Shown: positions 21,201 to 33,200 of the stretch, piece after piece
Layout: each line of letters begins with the position of its first letter
Numbering within the stretch: position 1 is the stretch's first letter
DNA from: Luidia sarsii
Taxonomy: Eukaryota > Echinodermata > Asteroidea > Paxillosida > Luidiidae
NCBI GenBank assembly: GCA_949987565.1
Contig: OX465107.1
Location: forward strand, 7,503,772 to 7,567,771
Length of the DNA: 64,000 bases
Reading direction: 5' to 3'
Position numbers and translations under genes: made by a program
The notes under the pieces: generated by a model
What the model was told of the DNA's origin: nothing
Seen by the model: the letters and a program-made list of their open reading frames with translations, nothing else
The model's database searches: none

Positions 21201-24200
21201 CGAAAGATGGAAGGATTGTCTGCTTCAGATTCAGGGACTGAGCGGCGACCGGCTTCGCAGCTTTACCTGAGCAGACGGTGTCTGAGAAGCTGGTGCAGGC
21301 TTTGAGCACCACAGAGCCTTGGGTACATCGGCTGCACGGCTCGCAGCTATCGGTGGCGCTCGTCACGTACGAGAAGGTACCGTTGGCGCAGGGCTGGCAC
21401 TGGGAATTCGTCCGCGCGGTGCAGCCCACCGCCGCGCCGAAGCCCGGCGGGCAGGGGTCGCACTGGCTGCAGGAGCCGTCCGCCGTGCGGAAGTAGTTCC
21501 GCCGGCACTCGCACACGGCGTCGTGGGTGGCGTTGCAGGGATGCCGGACGAGCTGGTTGCGGGCGCAGCGGGTGCAGGGCCGGCAGCCGGCCGTGTGGCT
21601 GGGCTTGGCCGAGTACGTGATGTCGGCGTAGCAGCGGGCGCAGACCGTGTTGTTGGCGGCCGAGCAGCGGGTCTGCACGCCCCAGCCGGCCGGGCACTGG
21701 AGGCAGCACTCCCCGGTCGGAGTCAGCTCCCCGCTGGGACATTCTGGCTCGACAAGGGGAACGCACTCAACCTGCATGGTCACAAAAGTGTGGAAGGACA
21801 ACATTCAGTGTTATTCCTTTGCATTGGATTATACATTGCTGTTCTGCTGAACTCTGCCGACGGCATTACACATGATTAACTATTAGTATTACCATGGAGG
21901 AATAAGCCTCCATGGTATTACTAGCTTAGTAGCTTCATGCCAAGTATCCCTTAAATAATCAAGATCAAATTATCATAAATAATGCACGGTATTCGAAAAA
22001 AAAAAAACTATCAGCAAGAATGCACCAGAAAGTATGTTCTATATTAAAAACGTCAGCCTGAATTTCGGCTCATTATTTTTCTTATTAATTAAGCATCTTT
22101 CAACAGTGCCAATGAGGGTTTATGGGGTTCCTACTGCATGCACAATTCGTCTTGGACATCACAGACAGAGAAAACGACAGTCGGCATACTTTTGCCCCGA
22201 TCCCTGAAGGATATCAGATGGCCTGATAAATTTGTTAAATCCCCTAATCCACTCTAAACCGATTGGAGGGTGCGTGACTGACTCCGAGTTGGCACGCTTG
22301 ACACACATCTGCGGCAACCTCTCAGAGCGACACCACATGTGCACACCACACCGCGATGATCGGTGCAGCGTGCGGAAAGGGCGCCCTCTGCCGCCGCGAA
22401 TTGGAGAGCAGCGTGGGGGTGAATAACCTTTCGCAGTTGTCAAGGTTCTCGAATCAGGGGCTTGCCATTTCGATTACATTGCGATCGAAGCCCAGATAGG
22501 ATACACAGATGACAAACAATCTGGGTAACAACTTTTACTTACAACCCCCCCCCATCCCTCTCCTTCCACAGAAGGTCGACTGTAATAAGCACACAGGGTA
22601 CCAGTAAGCGATCGAATCGACTTGATGTCATTACAAAATATCGTCTCAAACACTGTGAACAGAGCCTCTGAAGTTGTGATGGCGTTCTGGCAGTCCTATA
22701 ACGACATGGCTTCAGAGTAAACCATCCCCGTTTGTTTGTCACGGCAACAAAACACTTTGGTTATTACCTTTTAAAAGTCAGCGTCCAAAGCACTTTACGA
22801 TTCGAAAAGAAGAAAGTCCGTAAAAAAGTGATAAAAGTAATTGGGATTTACAGTGCGGATTACATAACCAATATCAACAGAGTGGACGAGCGAAATAACA
22901 ATTTCTTCTTTCTTTCTTTCTTTCTTTCTTTTTTACTTGGAAACTGAGGGGGAGGGGGAGGGGTCGGACTTGGATGAGTTGGCCTCCGGGCGACTTCGTT
23001 TACGAGAATCTGTCAGAGCGAGTCAGTACCCGTTTACGAGCTAGCGGCCCATCCATGCACTGCACTCCAGCGAGCCTCGCGACTCTTGGCACCGATGGAG
23101 GGAAGCGCGCTGCGCTGCCGGCCCCGCCGGCCCGGCCAGCTCGGCGCAGCGGATTACCCTTGTAAGGCAAGAATGTCGAGGGGGGGGGAGCTCGCTCGTA
23201 AATCACGACCGCCAGACATTTTGACAAACCCCCCTTTTTTCGGCTTCTGAGCTCCCCTTCGTATAAAACCAAAGCCCGCCATCTTCCACGCTCGCGCAAG
23301 ATGGCCCCGCAAAGAGACCCGAGGCGCATATCGTATAGGCCTAGCTGTGTCAGCTTCGCACACAACCCCCGTTAAAAAAACACGCAGAAAAGAAGTACGG
23401 TGTCCGCTAAGTGACACATGGAGGGGCACGCCCGAAGCAGCAGAAATGCGGCCATCACGGCGAGAGCGGGCGAGCAGTTCAGAATACTGAAGACCGCGGT
23501 AATCCTAATTCCCCGTGCATTCACGGGTGGAGTCGACCAGGTGCGAGCAGTTTGCATCCGCAGATGAACAGAACGTAATGTCCATTCAGTCCCTGCCTCT
23601 TCGATCTATCACGCGACCTTGTGTATACGGATGGGGCTTTTTTTTTATTGGTCGGCAGTTAAGCTCAATTCGGAGCGCGATTAAAGAAAAAGGGATAGGA
23701 CCTATATACTGTTCCTACTTTTTTTTGACGTCTGGTTTTGTAGCCAAGGATGCCGCTAAGTACGCGCGTATGGCTGATCCCTTTAAAGGAAAAAACAAAA
23801 CAAATCTCGCCCGAACCAGAAAGGGAAGGGGGGAGTCGTTGAATAAACAGCGTCACGGATTGGCTGGAACAAGATGAAACATTCCCCTCAATCTTATTAG
23901 AGCGAGGGCCTATAGCCTTCGGATCTTATAGCAGCACTGTACCTCTCTCACCAGAGGCGGAACAAGATGTATGCAACATTTCTGCATCGGATCAGACATC
24001 GGATCAGAAAGTTGTTGAAAGTTTGCGGTGAACACCATCGTATTGACAATCTCGATCGAGAAGGAGTGTATTACGGTATCTGGCTCTGAGAAGAGCCAGT
24101 GACAGCCCCTCCCGGAAAAGAGATGACGGACACGGTGTCAAACCTTTCTCATTCCCGCGTCATTTTTTTAGTCAAATAATCCTCCGGTCCGACTTTCCTT

Positions 24201-25070
24201 GGCGATCTTGTGTTTTGTCTATACGGGCGATGTTATTAATCCCTTCGACTGTATAGGGCGACCTTGCCCCGTATACAACCGCACCCGACGTCGGCAACAC
24301 GGGATCGGTCGCCATCACCCCCACGGAGATGGGTCCCTCTCTGTTCTTTAATTCGCGACAATGGGAAGATTAAGGATGACCTCAGCTCCGCCAGGGTGTG
24401 AACCCGTTTCTGTATAATAATGTCGGCTCCGGTCCCAACGAATGGCATCGCTTTTGTTAACCGCAGTTTAGCCGGGCACAATGCAAACACGTACACACAA
24501 CGGTGTTTCCGAATCGTCATATTATATGTCCCAATAATATGACTGCAATGAAACCCATGACCAGCGTATACGGGTAAGCACCTGCCTTTTCCACTTCCCC
24601 CCCCCAAAAAAAAACATAATAAAAAAAAAATCTACCAAGTAAACACTGGGGTTCAGAAGCAAACAAACAAACAAACATCTCGAAAACAAGTGCCGGTACA
24701 GGATTAGGGTATCCGTTGCAGGGAGACATTAAAATCCCGCCATTAGCGATGGGGAATCGCTATCATCCCATCCCGCTGAATAGCCCATGCAGGCTGCGGG
24801 TTGTTTTTTTTGTTTTTTTATTGGCGACAGTCAAATCAATTGGAAGCCCTTTTTGTTCAGCTTTACTAGTGGCTTATACGACCGGCGGTTGGAGACCACT
24901 GTCCGCGACCAGGTTTATGACCTCCACCGGGGGATGAATGGGGTGGGTCTCTCTCTCTCTCTGTCACTCCCTCTTCCCCCTCTCTCACCCTCTCTCTCCT
25001 TCTTCTCTCTCTCTCTCTCTCTCTCCCACTCTCTCTCTCTCTCCCACTCTCCCCTTCTCTCTCTCCCTCT

Positions 25071-25119
<49 letters not shown>

Positions 25120-27210
25120 ACTCTCTCTCTCTCTCCCACTCTCCCCTTCTCTCTCTCCCTCTCCCACTCTCTCTCTCTCTCTCCCACTCTCTCTCTCTCT
25201 CCCACTCTCCCCTTCTCTCTCTCCCTCCATATATCTCTTTCTCTCTCCATCTCTCTATCTGTCTCACCCTCTTTCCCTCTCTCCCCTTCTCTCTCTCTCC
25301 CTCCCTATCTCTCCTCCATATATCTCTTTCTCTCTCCATCTCTCTGTCTTACTCTCTTTCCATCTCTCCCCCTCTATCTCTCCCTCCCACTCTTCCCCTC
25401 TCTCTCTCCCTCCCCATATGTCTCCTCCATATATCTCTTTCTCTCTCCATCTCTCTATCTGTCTCACCCTCTTTCTTTCCCTCTCTCCCCTTCTCTCTCT
25501 CTCCCTCCCTATCTCTCCTCCATATATCTCTTTCTCTCTCCATCTCTCTGTCTTACTCTCTTTCCATCTCTCCCCCTCTATCTCTCCCTCCCACTCTTCC
25601 CCTCTCTCTCTCCCTCCCCATATGTCTCCTCCATATATCTCTTTCTCTCTCCATCTCTGTCTTATCCTCTTTCCATCTCTCCCCCTCTATCTCTCTCCCT
25701 CCCACTCTTCCCCTCTCTCTCTCCCTCCACATATGTCTCCTCCATATATCTCTTTCCCTCTCCATCTCTCTAACCCTCTCACTCTCTTTCCCCTCTCTCT
25801 CTCACTCTCCAATATTTCTCTCTCCCTCCCTATCTCTCCTCCATAATATCTCTTCCTCTTTCCATCTCTCTCCCCCTCTTTCTCTCTCCCCCTCTTTCTC
25901 TCTCTCTCCCTCCTCTCTCCCCCTCTCTCTCTCTCCCTCCCCACTCTATATCCCACCCCCTCTCTTTCCCTCCCCCCTCTCTCTCTCTCTCTGTCTCCCC
26001 ACTCTATATCTCCACCCCTCTCTCTCCATCCTCACTCTCTCTCTCTCTGCCTCCCCCTTTCCTTCTCCCCCTCTCTATACTCTCCCTCACCTGCTAACCA
26101 CCACCATCGCTCTCGTGGTTTTTCAGAGAGGGATAAATAGAGCAAAGAAGGGGGTAGGCTATGACCGGGGGTTGGTGGAAACTGGGCTTGCTTTGGGAGG
26201 AAACGCAAGAAAAGCCCACGATGCGAGCATCAGCGACGGAACCCCGGTGAACGCCTTGAAAAGAACAGCGGTGCGAAGCGATCAACAAAGAGACTTGCGC
26301 CGACCCGCACAACACGAAGACGCTATAATTCTGGAGCGGATGGATATGGGCGGAGCCTATATTATAGGGGTCACTGAGGCAACTGCGATGGCCGAATGCA
26401 CGGCCAGTGAATAAACCCATTTCAACCTATTCGGAATCAGCAACGCACCGTTTTATCGCTCTCGAAATAATGGTCTCTGTTGTAATGATCACAAGAATAT
26501 GCTTTTCTAAAATTAAAAAAAATATATAAACAAAACAGGGCCTGACGTTTCGATCCCGGCAGGACCATTCTCAAAAGGCCGAATGTCTGATATTTTTTTT
26601 TTATCGATTTGCATTTTGGTCATTTGCAAATTTCATGGAAATGTGCGACCAATTGCGTTGAACGAGCGGAACTTAACTAAACTTACTTAGCTTAATTGAA
26701 TTTATAAAGGGGTAATAAGACAGTTTCAGAGCGCTAGTACAGTAAAAAAAAAAAAAAAACACGATGTACAGTGTACATCGCTGTAAAAGATCACACGATG
26801 AGTGCGTGATCGCGGGTCGTGATCACACGACGGTACTAGTCTATCGTAGGTCGAGCAGCGACGGATCGTAATGGCCTATAACTATATAAGTCCTCGCGCA
26901 ATCGACCTCCATGTGCAGTCATTTCCACGAAGATGCAGCACCCATTGCTCCCACATTATTCACCGAGACAAAACAGCACGGCCCGCCCGCTCTGCATTGA
27001 GGATTTCACCATCAGCCGGATTTAAAGTTGTCTTCCTGATCCGTGCATATATAGGCCTATATATGACCAATGACCCAAACCACGAAGGACATCCGGTGCG
27101 GGCAGCACGTCCAGTATAATACTTTTTTGTGTTCTTCAAAGAGCCCACAGCAAACCAAGCGAGCAAACAAGACAAACGAACACTACACAACACCCAGATT
27201 ATACGCGAGC

Positions 27211-27249
<39 letters not shown>

Positions 27250-30200
27250 TAGACAGAAAGACAGATGTCATTACAAGGAGAAGGACATGACATTTTTTCG
27301 GTCCTGCACCGTGGATGCTACCCCTGATAAAGAAAAAAAAACGAAGGAGCGAAAATCCCTTGCCAAACACTTGGACTGGTTGAACCAGAAATGATGAGTT
27401 ACTTCATGTATAGTTGATGCTTTGACCAACACTTGCTTTTGACAGTCTACACCACTGAAGCAGGTTCTCCTTCAAACATGTAGAGAGAGAAAAAGCTCAC
27501 TGGAAGTTATTATTAGAGACATACTCGGGCATGTATTTACATCACGCCCGTGAGGCAACGTCGTGCGGTCTGAAAAAGTGCATGCATCAAGGCCTATATA
27601 CCGTTGGATTCAACACGCCGGGGTTCAACTTCAAGTTGCCAATGCGCCGAGACTACACCCGGTCACCCGCACACTGCACATTCCGACATCGTAATGAGGT
27701 GGTGGTAGGGGCTGACTGCTCGGGAACCAATTCAGTTCAGACCCGACTTTTGATCCCTGGAAATCCCCTCCAGAATCCCTCGCTAACTCCCAAATCCAAA
27801 TGCCAGCGCCATGTTTGTTATGAAGACTTAGAGCTGCATGCCCCCTACTCCTATATACAATAACATACTGTTCGCGATTTTGTTTTTCCTCATACGTTAG
27901 GTAGGTCTAATAACATGAAGTAATGGTGATATACAAAAATGTTGCAAACTGCTGACTGACTGAAATTACCAAAATGCAAATCTCAAAATTTAGTGGGCCT
28001 GACGTTTCGATCCTAGCAGGACCTTTCCCTGCCTTTGAGAAAGGTCCTGCTAGGATCGAAACGTCAGGCCCTCTATATTCTATTCAGAAAAAAAACCCCA
28101 TAAATTAAACAACATTTGGGGTAAAGATGACCAACAAAAAAGGGGGACAAGGATTTGAAACAAAATCTGCGTCTGGTTAAAAAAGAAGAAGAAGTGACAC
28201 TGGCGTATTATTAATCGGACTCGACGGGATAAGAATAAGGTTTGTTTTCTCAACGGGGATCATTCCATTTCTAAAACAAACTCGGCGCTATACCGTATAC
28301 GCTACAGCCGTGGATATGTTATTATATTATAGAGCACGCCACTCTGGTAACGGCGGTAAGCCTCCGAGGTCGAATGAAAACAACTAGCGATTTAGCCGCC
28401 AAAAGCCCCCACTATTCTCTCCTCCAGTGCGCCGGTCGTAATTCCCGTGCGTGATGCACCCCCTTCTCCCCCCCCCCCTCCCCCTTCCCCCACAAAAGAC
28501 CACCTTTATTTTCTCGTTCACCGACCGTGTCTGGCCGGTTATTCTTCCGCGCTAACGCACCGTTCGTTCGGCGGCGCTGCCGAATCGCGGGCCATATCTT
28601 TCTTTCTTTCTTTCTTTTCCCCCCACTTCTTTTAACCCCCCCCCCCCGACTCGCTCCTTCCCGTAAACCTATCAGTTACTGAACCGGCTACGTTTCGATA
28701 CACGCGCGACAATCGATTTCATACGCTCAGTGGAGAAGTGGAAAACAAGGTAATCCCCATTGAACGGGTCACGGGCGATTGACTGCCCCGTACAAAGCTC
28801 AGGGGGAAAAAAAAGAGAGAGAGAGAGAGATCCTTGCTACAATTTGGGGCTGTTCCCCAACTAGGCTACGGTAGCTATTAAGGGAAAAAGTGTGCTGAAT
28901 TACATTGGTTTTTAACAAAAAACCAAAACACCACACACACACACTCAGGCTTACCGCGCACTTTCTATGTCATGTATTGCATTTTTTTGGGTGCCGTCAA
29001 AAACAAACAAACAGGTCTCAAAAATTAGTGGACCTAACGTTTCGATCCTAGCAGGACCTTTCTCAAAGGCAGAGACCTTCGAGAAAGGTCCTGCTAGGAT
29101 CAAAACGTCAGGCCCACTAAATTTGAGATTTGCATTTTGGTAATTTTAGTCAGTAAGCAGTTTGCAACATTTGTGTACATCACTTTAAATAAGCAGACTG
29201 AGCAAACCCGCGACTGACAATCCAACTCGGTAAAGGTTCCGGTGGAACAGTTCGAAAACCAAAAATGGCTGCCACGCTATAAAAAAACCCCACTGGGCCT
29301 ATAATATGCGATGCGTGCCGACGTGCCGAAACTTTAAGCAGAATCGTTTTCATGCCACCCCACGTGTATATTAAGCAGTCGGCCTGCGTATATAGTTGAA
29401 GCATTGCAAAGTGAGCAACTCAAACATCAGCTATTCAGATTCTGTGCTGCATGTAGGCCAGACGGTTTAATGATGCAGGCCTGATAATCAATCCAACCTT
29501 GCCCATCTTGAGCTCATTCTTTCATCCTTTGATACGACCCTCTCCCTTTGATGTTTATCCAGCCTCATTCGTTCGCCTCTTTCACCTTCGCCTTTTCCTC
29601 TCCTAGTCGTCCCTCGATAGCTTCTTTCAAAGAGTCCACCGTGTCCAAGGATAATCATGTCCTGTCCACTCCTTTTTTTGCCTCTCTTAAAAATTAGATT
29701 CGATTGACTCACCACCTCAACCATTTTCGAATACATATACACGCACAGTATTGTAACACGTATTTACACGCACTGTATTGTAACACGTAATATACACGCA
29801 CTGTATTGTAACTGTAACTGTATACTCAGATTAAAATACAGTCACGCCTAAAAATGCCTTTTTTGGTAATGGTCGAAGCGAGACTGCTCGGCCACGTTCT
29901 GGTCTAGTCGTCATTAAATATTTCATCATCCTCTGTAATGTCGTCTCCCCCCCCCCAAATTTTTTTTTAAAAACAATTAAAAATTAAAAATCATCATGAA
30001 CGACGACACGTCACCTCGTTATTCTCCCGAGGAAGGCGCGGTAACCTCAATCCAATCACGGGGCTGACGCCCGTTCCTTTTGTCACCGCGGCCGCCGTAT
30101 TTTTTTTTTTTTGGGGGGGGGGGTTGGTAAAAATAATCATGTTCTCTTGGCATGCCAAAGAATGATAAAATTGATGGCGGAGCTCGCCTTTGTGTTTGCC

Positions 30201-33200
30201 TTGTTAATGGGGCACCCGAGTGGGATTGGGAGTGTCAATCATTGCTTGATTACTGCAGGGGGGGGGGTCTGCCAAAAATGCTGTTTTGACCCTACCACGC
30301 ACATAACCAGCCTTTTCGAGTTGTTGCAACGTGCTTTTCTCTTCCCAGCTAGACAGTGTGTGTGGGTGAGTGGGTCCATTTCGATTTTTTTTTTTTTTTT
30401 GGTTTTCACTAGCGTCTCCTTCCATCTGCTCCTGCCACTCAATGCATGGAGCCAACTTCGAGCCCCGGTCGTGTCTTGTATTAAAATAACACACCAACGA
30501 TCTTCAGCAGTTAAAAGAAGAAGAGAGAGGAGGAAGAGGAGGATGAGGAGGAGGAGAAGGAAGAGCAGAAGGGGATGGAGAAGAAAGAGAAGGTGCAGGA
30601 GGAGGAGGAGAAGGATGAGAAGGAGGAGGAGGAGAAGGAGGAGGAGGAGAAGGAGAAGGAGGAGGAGGAGAAGGAGGGGGAGGAGGATGAGAAGGAGGAG
30701 GAGGAGAAGGGGGAGAAGGAGGAGAAGAAGGTGGAGAAGAAGGAGGAGAAGAAGGAGGAGGAGAAGGTTGAGAAGGAGGAGGAGGAGAAGGAGGAAAAAG
30801 AGGAGGAGGAGGAGACGGAGAGGAGAAGAAAGGGGAGGAGAAGAGAGCAGGCAGCAGCAGCAGGAAGAGAAGGAGAAGAAAGAAAAGGAGCAGGAGGAGG
30901 GAGGAGGAGGAGGAGGAGGAATAAGAATAAGGAGAAGGGGAGAAGGAGGAGGAAGAGAAGGAGGAAGAGAAGGAGAAGAAAGAGAAAGAGGAGGAGAAGA
31001 CATACACGCCACTGGGCCTCCCTGCCTACCAGCTGCTGGCATAATTTAGTCTTGAAATTCACGATAAAGTTAATTAGCATCGGTTAATGAGGTCATCCCT
31101 CTTCCGGCGTCCGATCGCAGCCGGGAATAATCTTCAAGAGTCGCCGGTGACGCGGAGACCCGCCATTAAACGAATGCCCACCGACCCACTAAAGCATTGT
31201 CCACAAATATGTCCATCTGATAAACATGTCTTTGCTGAAAACCAAATCAACAACACATGCAGCCTGGCGTAGATTGCGGATACTGACTCGGGAGCTTTGA
31301 TAATATGAACCATCCTATCTTAATCATTAAACCCCACGCGAAAATGAAAGAAAATCAGATGAAAACAAAAACAAAAGTCTTCTTCTCGTAAAGTAAGACT
31401 GACCTGTAAATTCTGACTGAATTGTAGCCGATATGAACTACCCGAGTATCCTTTACTGTAATTGCCGTATAGCCGAGAGATACGGTAGCCAGTATAATGG
31501 TAATCGATTCTGTGCGTGCCCACTATGAAAAGGGGTAGTCTCCCTCGTCTTTCATTTAATTCCATTCCATTTGTGCGGTTTTTTTTATATTGCATACAGG
31601 AGAGGGGAGGGGGTTGGTTATCCCCCAACCAACCGTAATATTCCCTCATCTCATCTCAGCCCGTCCAGTTTGTGTGGGAGTACACTGGGTTTTTTTCTCT
31701 TCCTCTGCACTGGTCAGGTGAAAATGAGAAACTCGTTCTGACGGGGTTATACACGGGAGGGGGGGGATCCCAACACGAATGTACCCGACACAATTTATTT
31801 CCAATTAAACTTGATTTACAGACTTATATACACTATATCGAGAGGGGTGCACTTTTGTTTCGCCTGTCGTCTAGGCCTATATGGATGGAGGCTTACCACG
31901 CCAGTCGGTTCAACCACCTCCTCCCTTGAACGAGGTGATAACGATTGCCATGGCAACGTTGGTCACATCCTTGAACAGGTCCTGCAATTTTTTTTCCTGG
32001 GGGTGTATATTGCGAAATATCCACCGCGAAGTTGCAGCATTGTGGAGTTATTTCGGATTTGGGGTTTTTATTTGGTACGAGGGTATAAAACTCGAAGGTT
32101 TCCAAGGTCCTGCATAATTTAGACCTTTTGGGGGGTCAATGATGTGACATTATAGGTACTACTAGATATATTCATAATGAGGTCTTATATTTGGGCTGAA
32201 TACTAGAATACTATCACTGGATATCAGGCATTCGTGCTATTACATTTTGACCCCACTATTATATAACCGATGTTATGTTAGCTTTCACTGTAAAGACGGT
32301 GGCGTTTTCTTTCTCATGAGAGGAAAGTATTTCAAGGGACTGTTATGCTTTTCACTCGGATTCTACGGTACTGCATTGACTTTGACGAAGACATTGTATC
32401 AGTGTTCGCTAATAGTATAGGAGTGAATTTTTAGGGTAATAGAAACGATGTTCCTCTCTAGTCTCTCCCATTGTGCAAAAACTTCATTATACTTAAATCA
32501 CGGCATATAATATTGTAATGTTAGATGTTATTGTACTCGGAAGATGTTGACCTGTATATTATACTATCGTTTGTCGACTCTCAGTATCACCCAAATATAA
32601 TGAGCGCAAGTTATCAATCGCCGACACACACGGTCGATCGTGCTCACTGTCACTGTCGACTATCAGCTACATTATACCACTGTCGATCGTCAACTGTGTA
32701 TCCCACCACTGTGTCGACTTCCACCCCCCTGCGAAGTTTGTTCGACTCCCAGCTGTCGACCTTTGATTCCGACTGTCGATTGTATAGCACTTCCCATGCA
32801 GCTTTGGATAGTATCGACTCCAGGGCTCGCGACTATATAAATAATTATCGACTCTCACTTTCGACTATCGATTTGCCGGGTTCGTCGGCGAGCCACACAG
32901 AGCACAGCTGCCGCGGCAATTACCCACGGCACGGCGAGCCGCGTAAACACGTCGCCCGCGCCGACTACGGAGGCGCGGACCGGATTCATTAGCTGATTGG
33001 CCGTCTTCTAACTCGATAAAATGACGTTCAAATTAAGGTGCGAAGGAGGTTCATGGCTTGTCCTTTCTGCGTGTGCGTGTTTTTTTGTACCCCAATTCAT
33101 GATCTCACCCACGGTGTTCGGTATCGGAGCGAGCCAAGGGAAGGGCATACGCCGCGTACCGCATACTAAACGCTCCCTATAGATGGTTGAACAGGGCCAA

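Noticed and set aside
24787..25956. Long open frames (up to about 330 codons) over the pyrimidine tract
   Set aside because: Composition is only Ser/Leu/Pro or Arg/Glu/Gly and follows the CT repeat in several frames at once; no splice or start context.
30111..31087. Arg-rich, Glu/Lys-rich and Leu/Ser-rich open frames over the purine tract
   Set aside because: Several frames are open simultaneously because the DNA is nearly pure purine; no recognisable protein.
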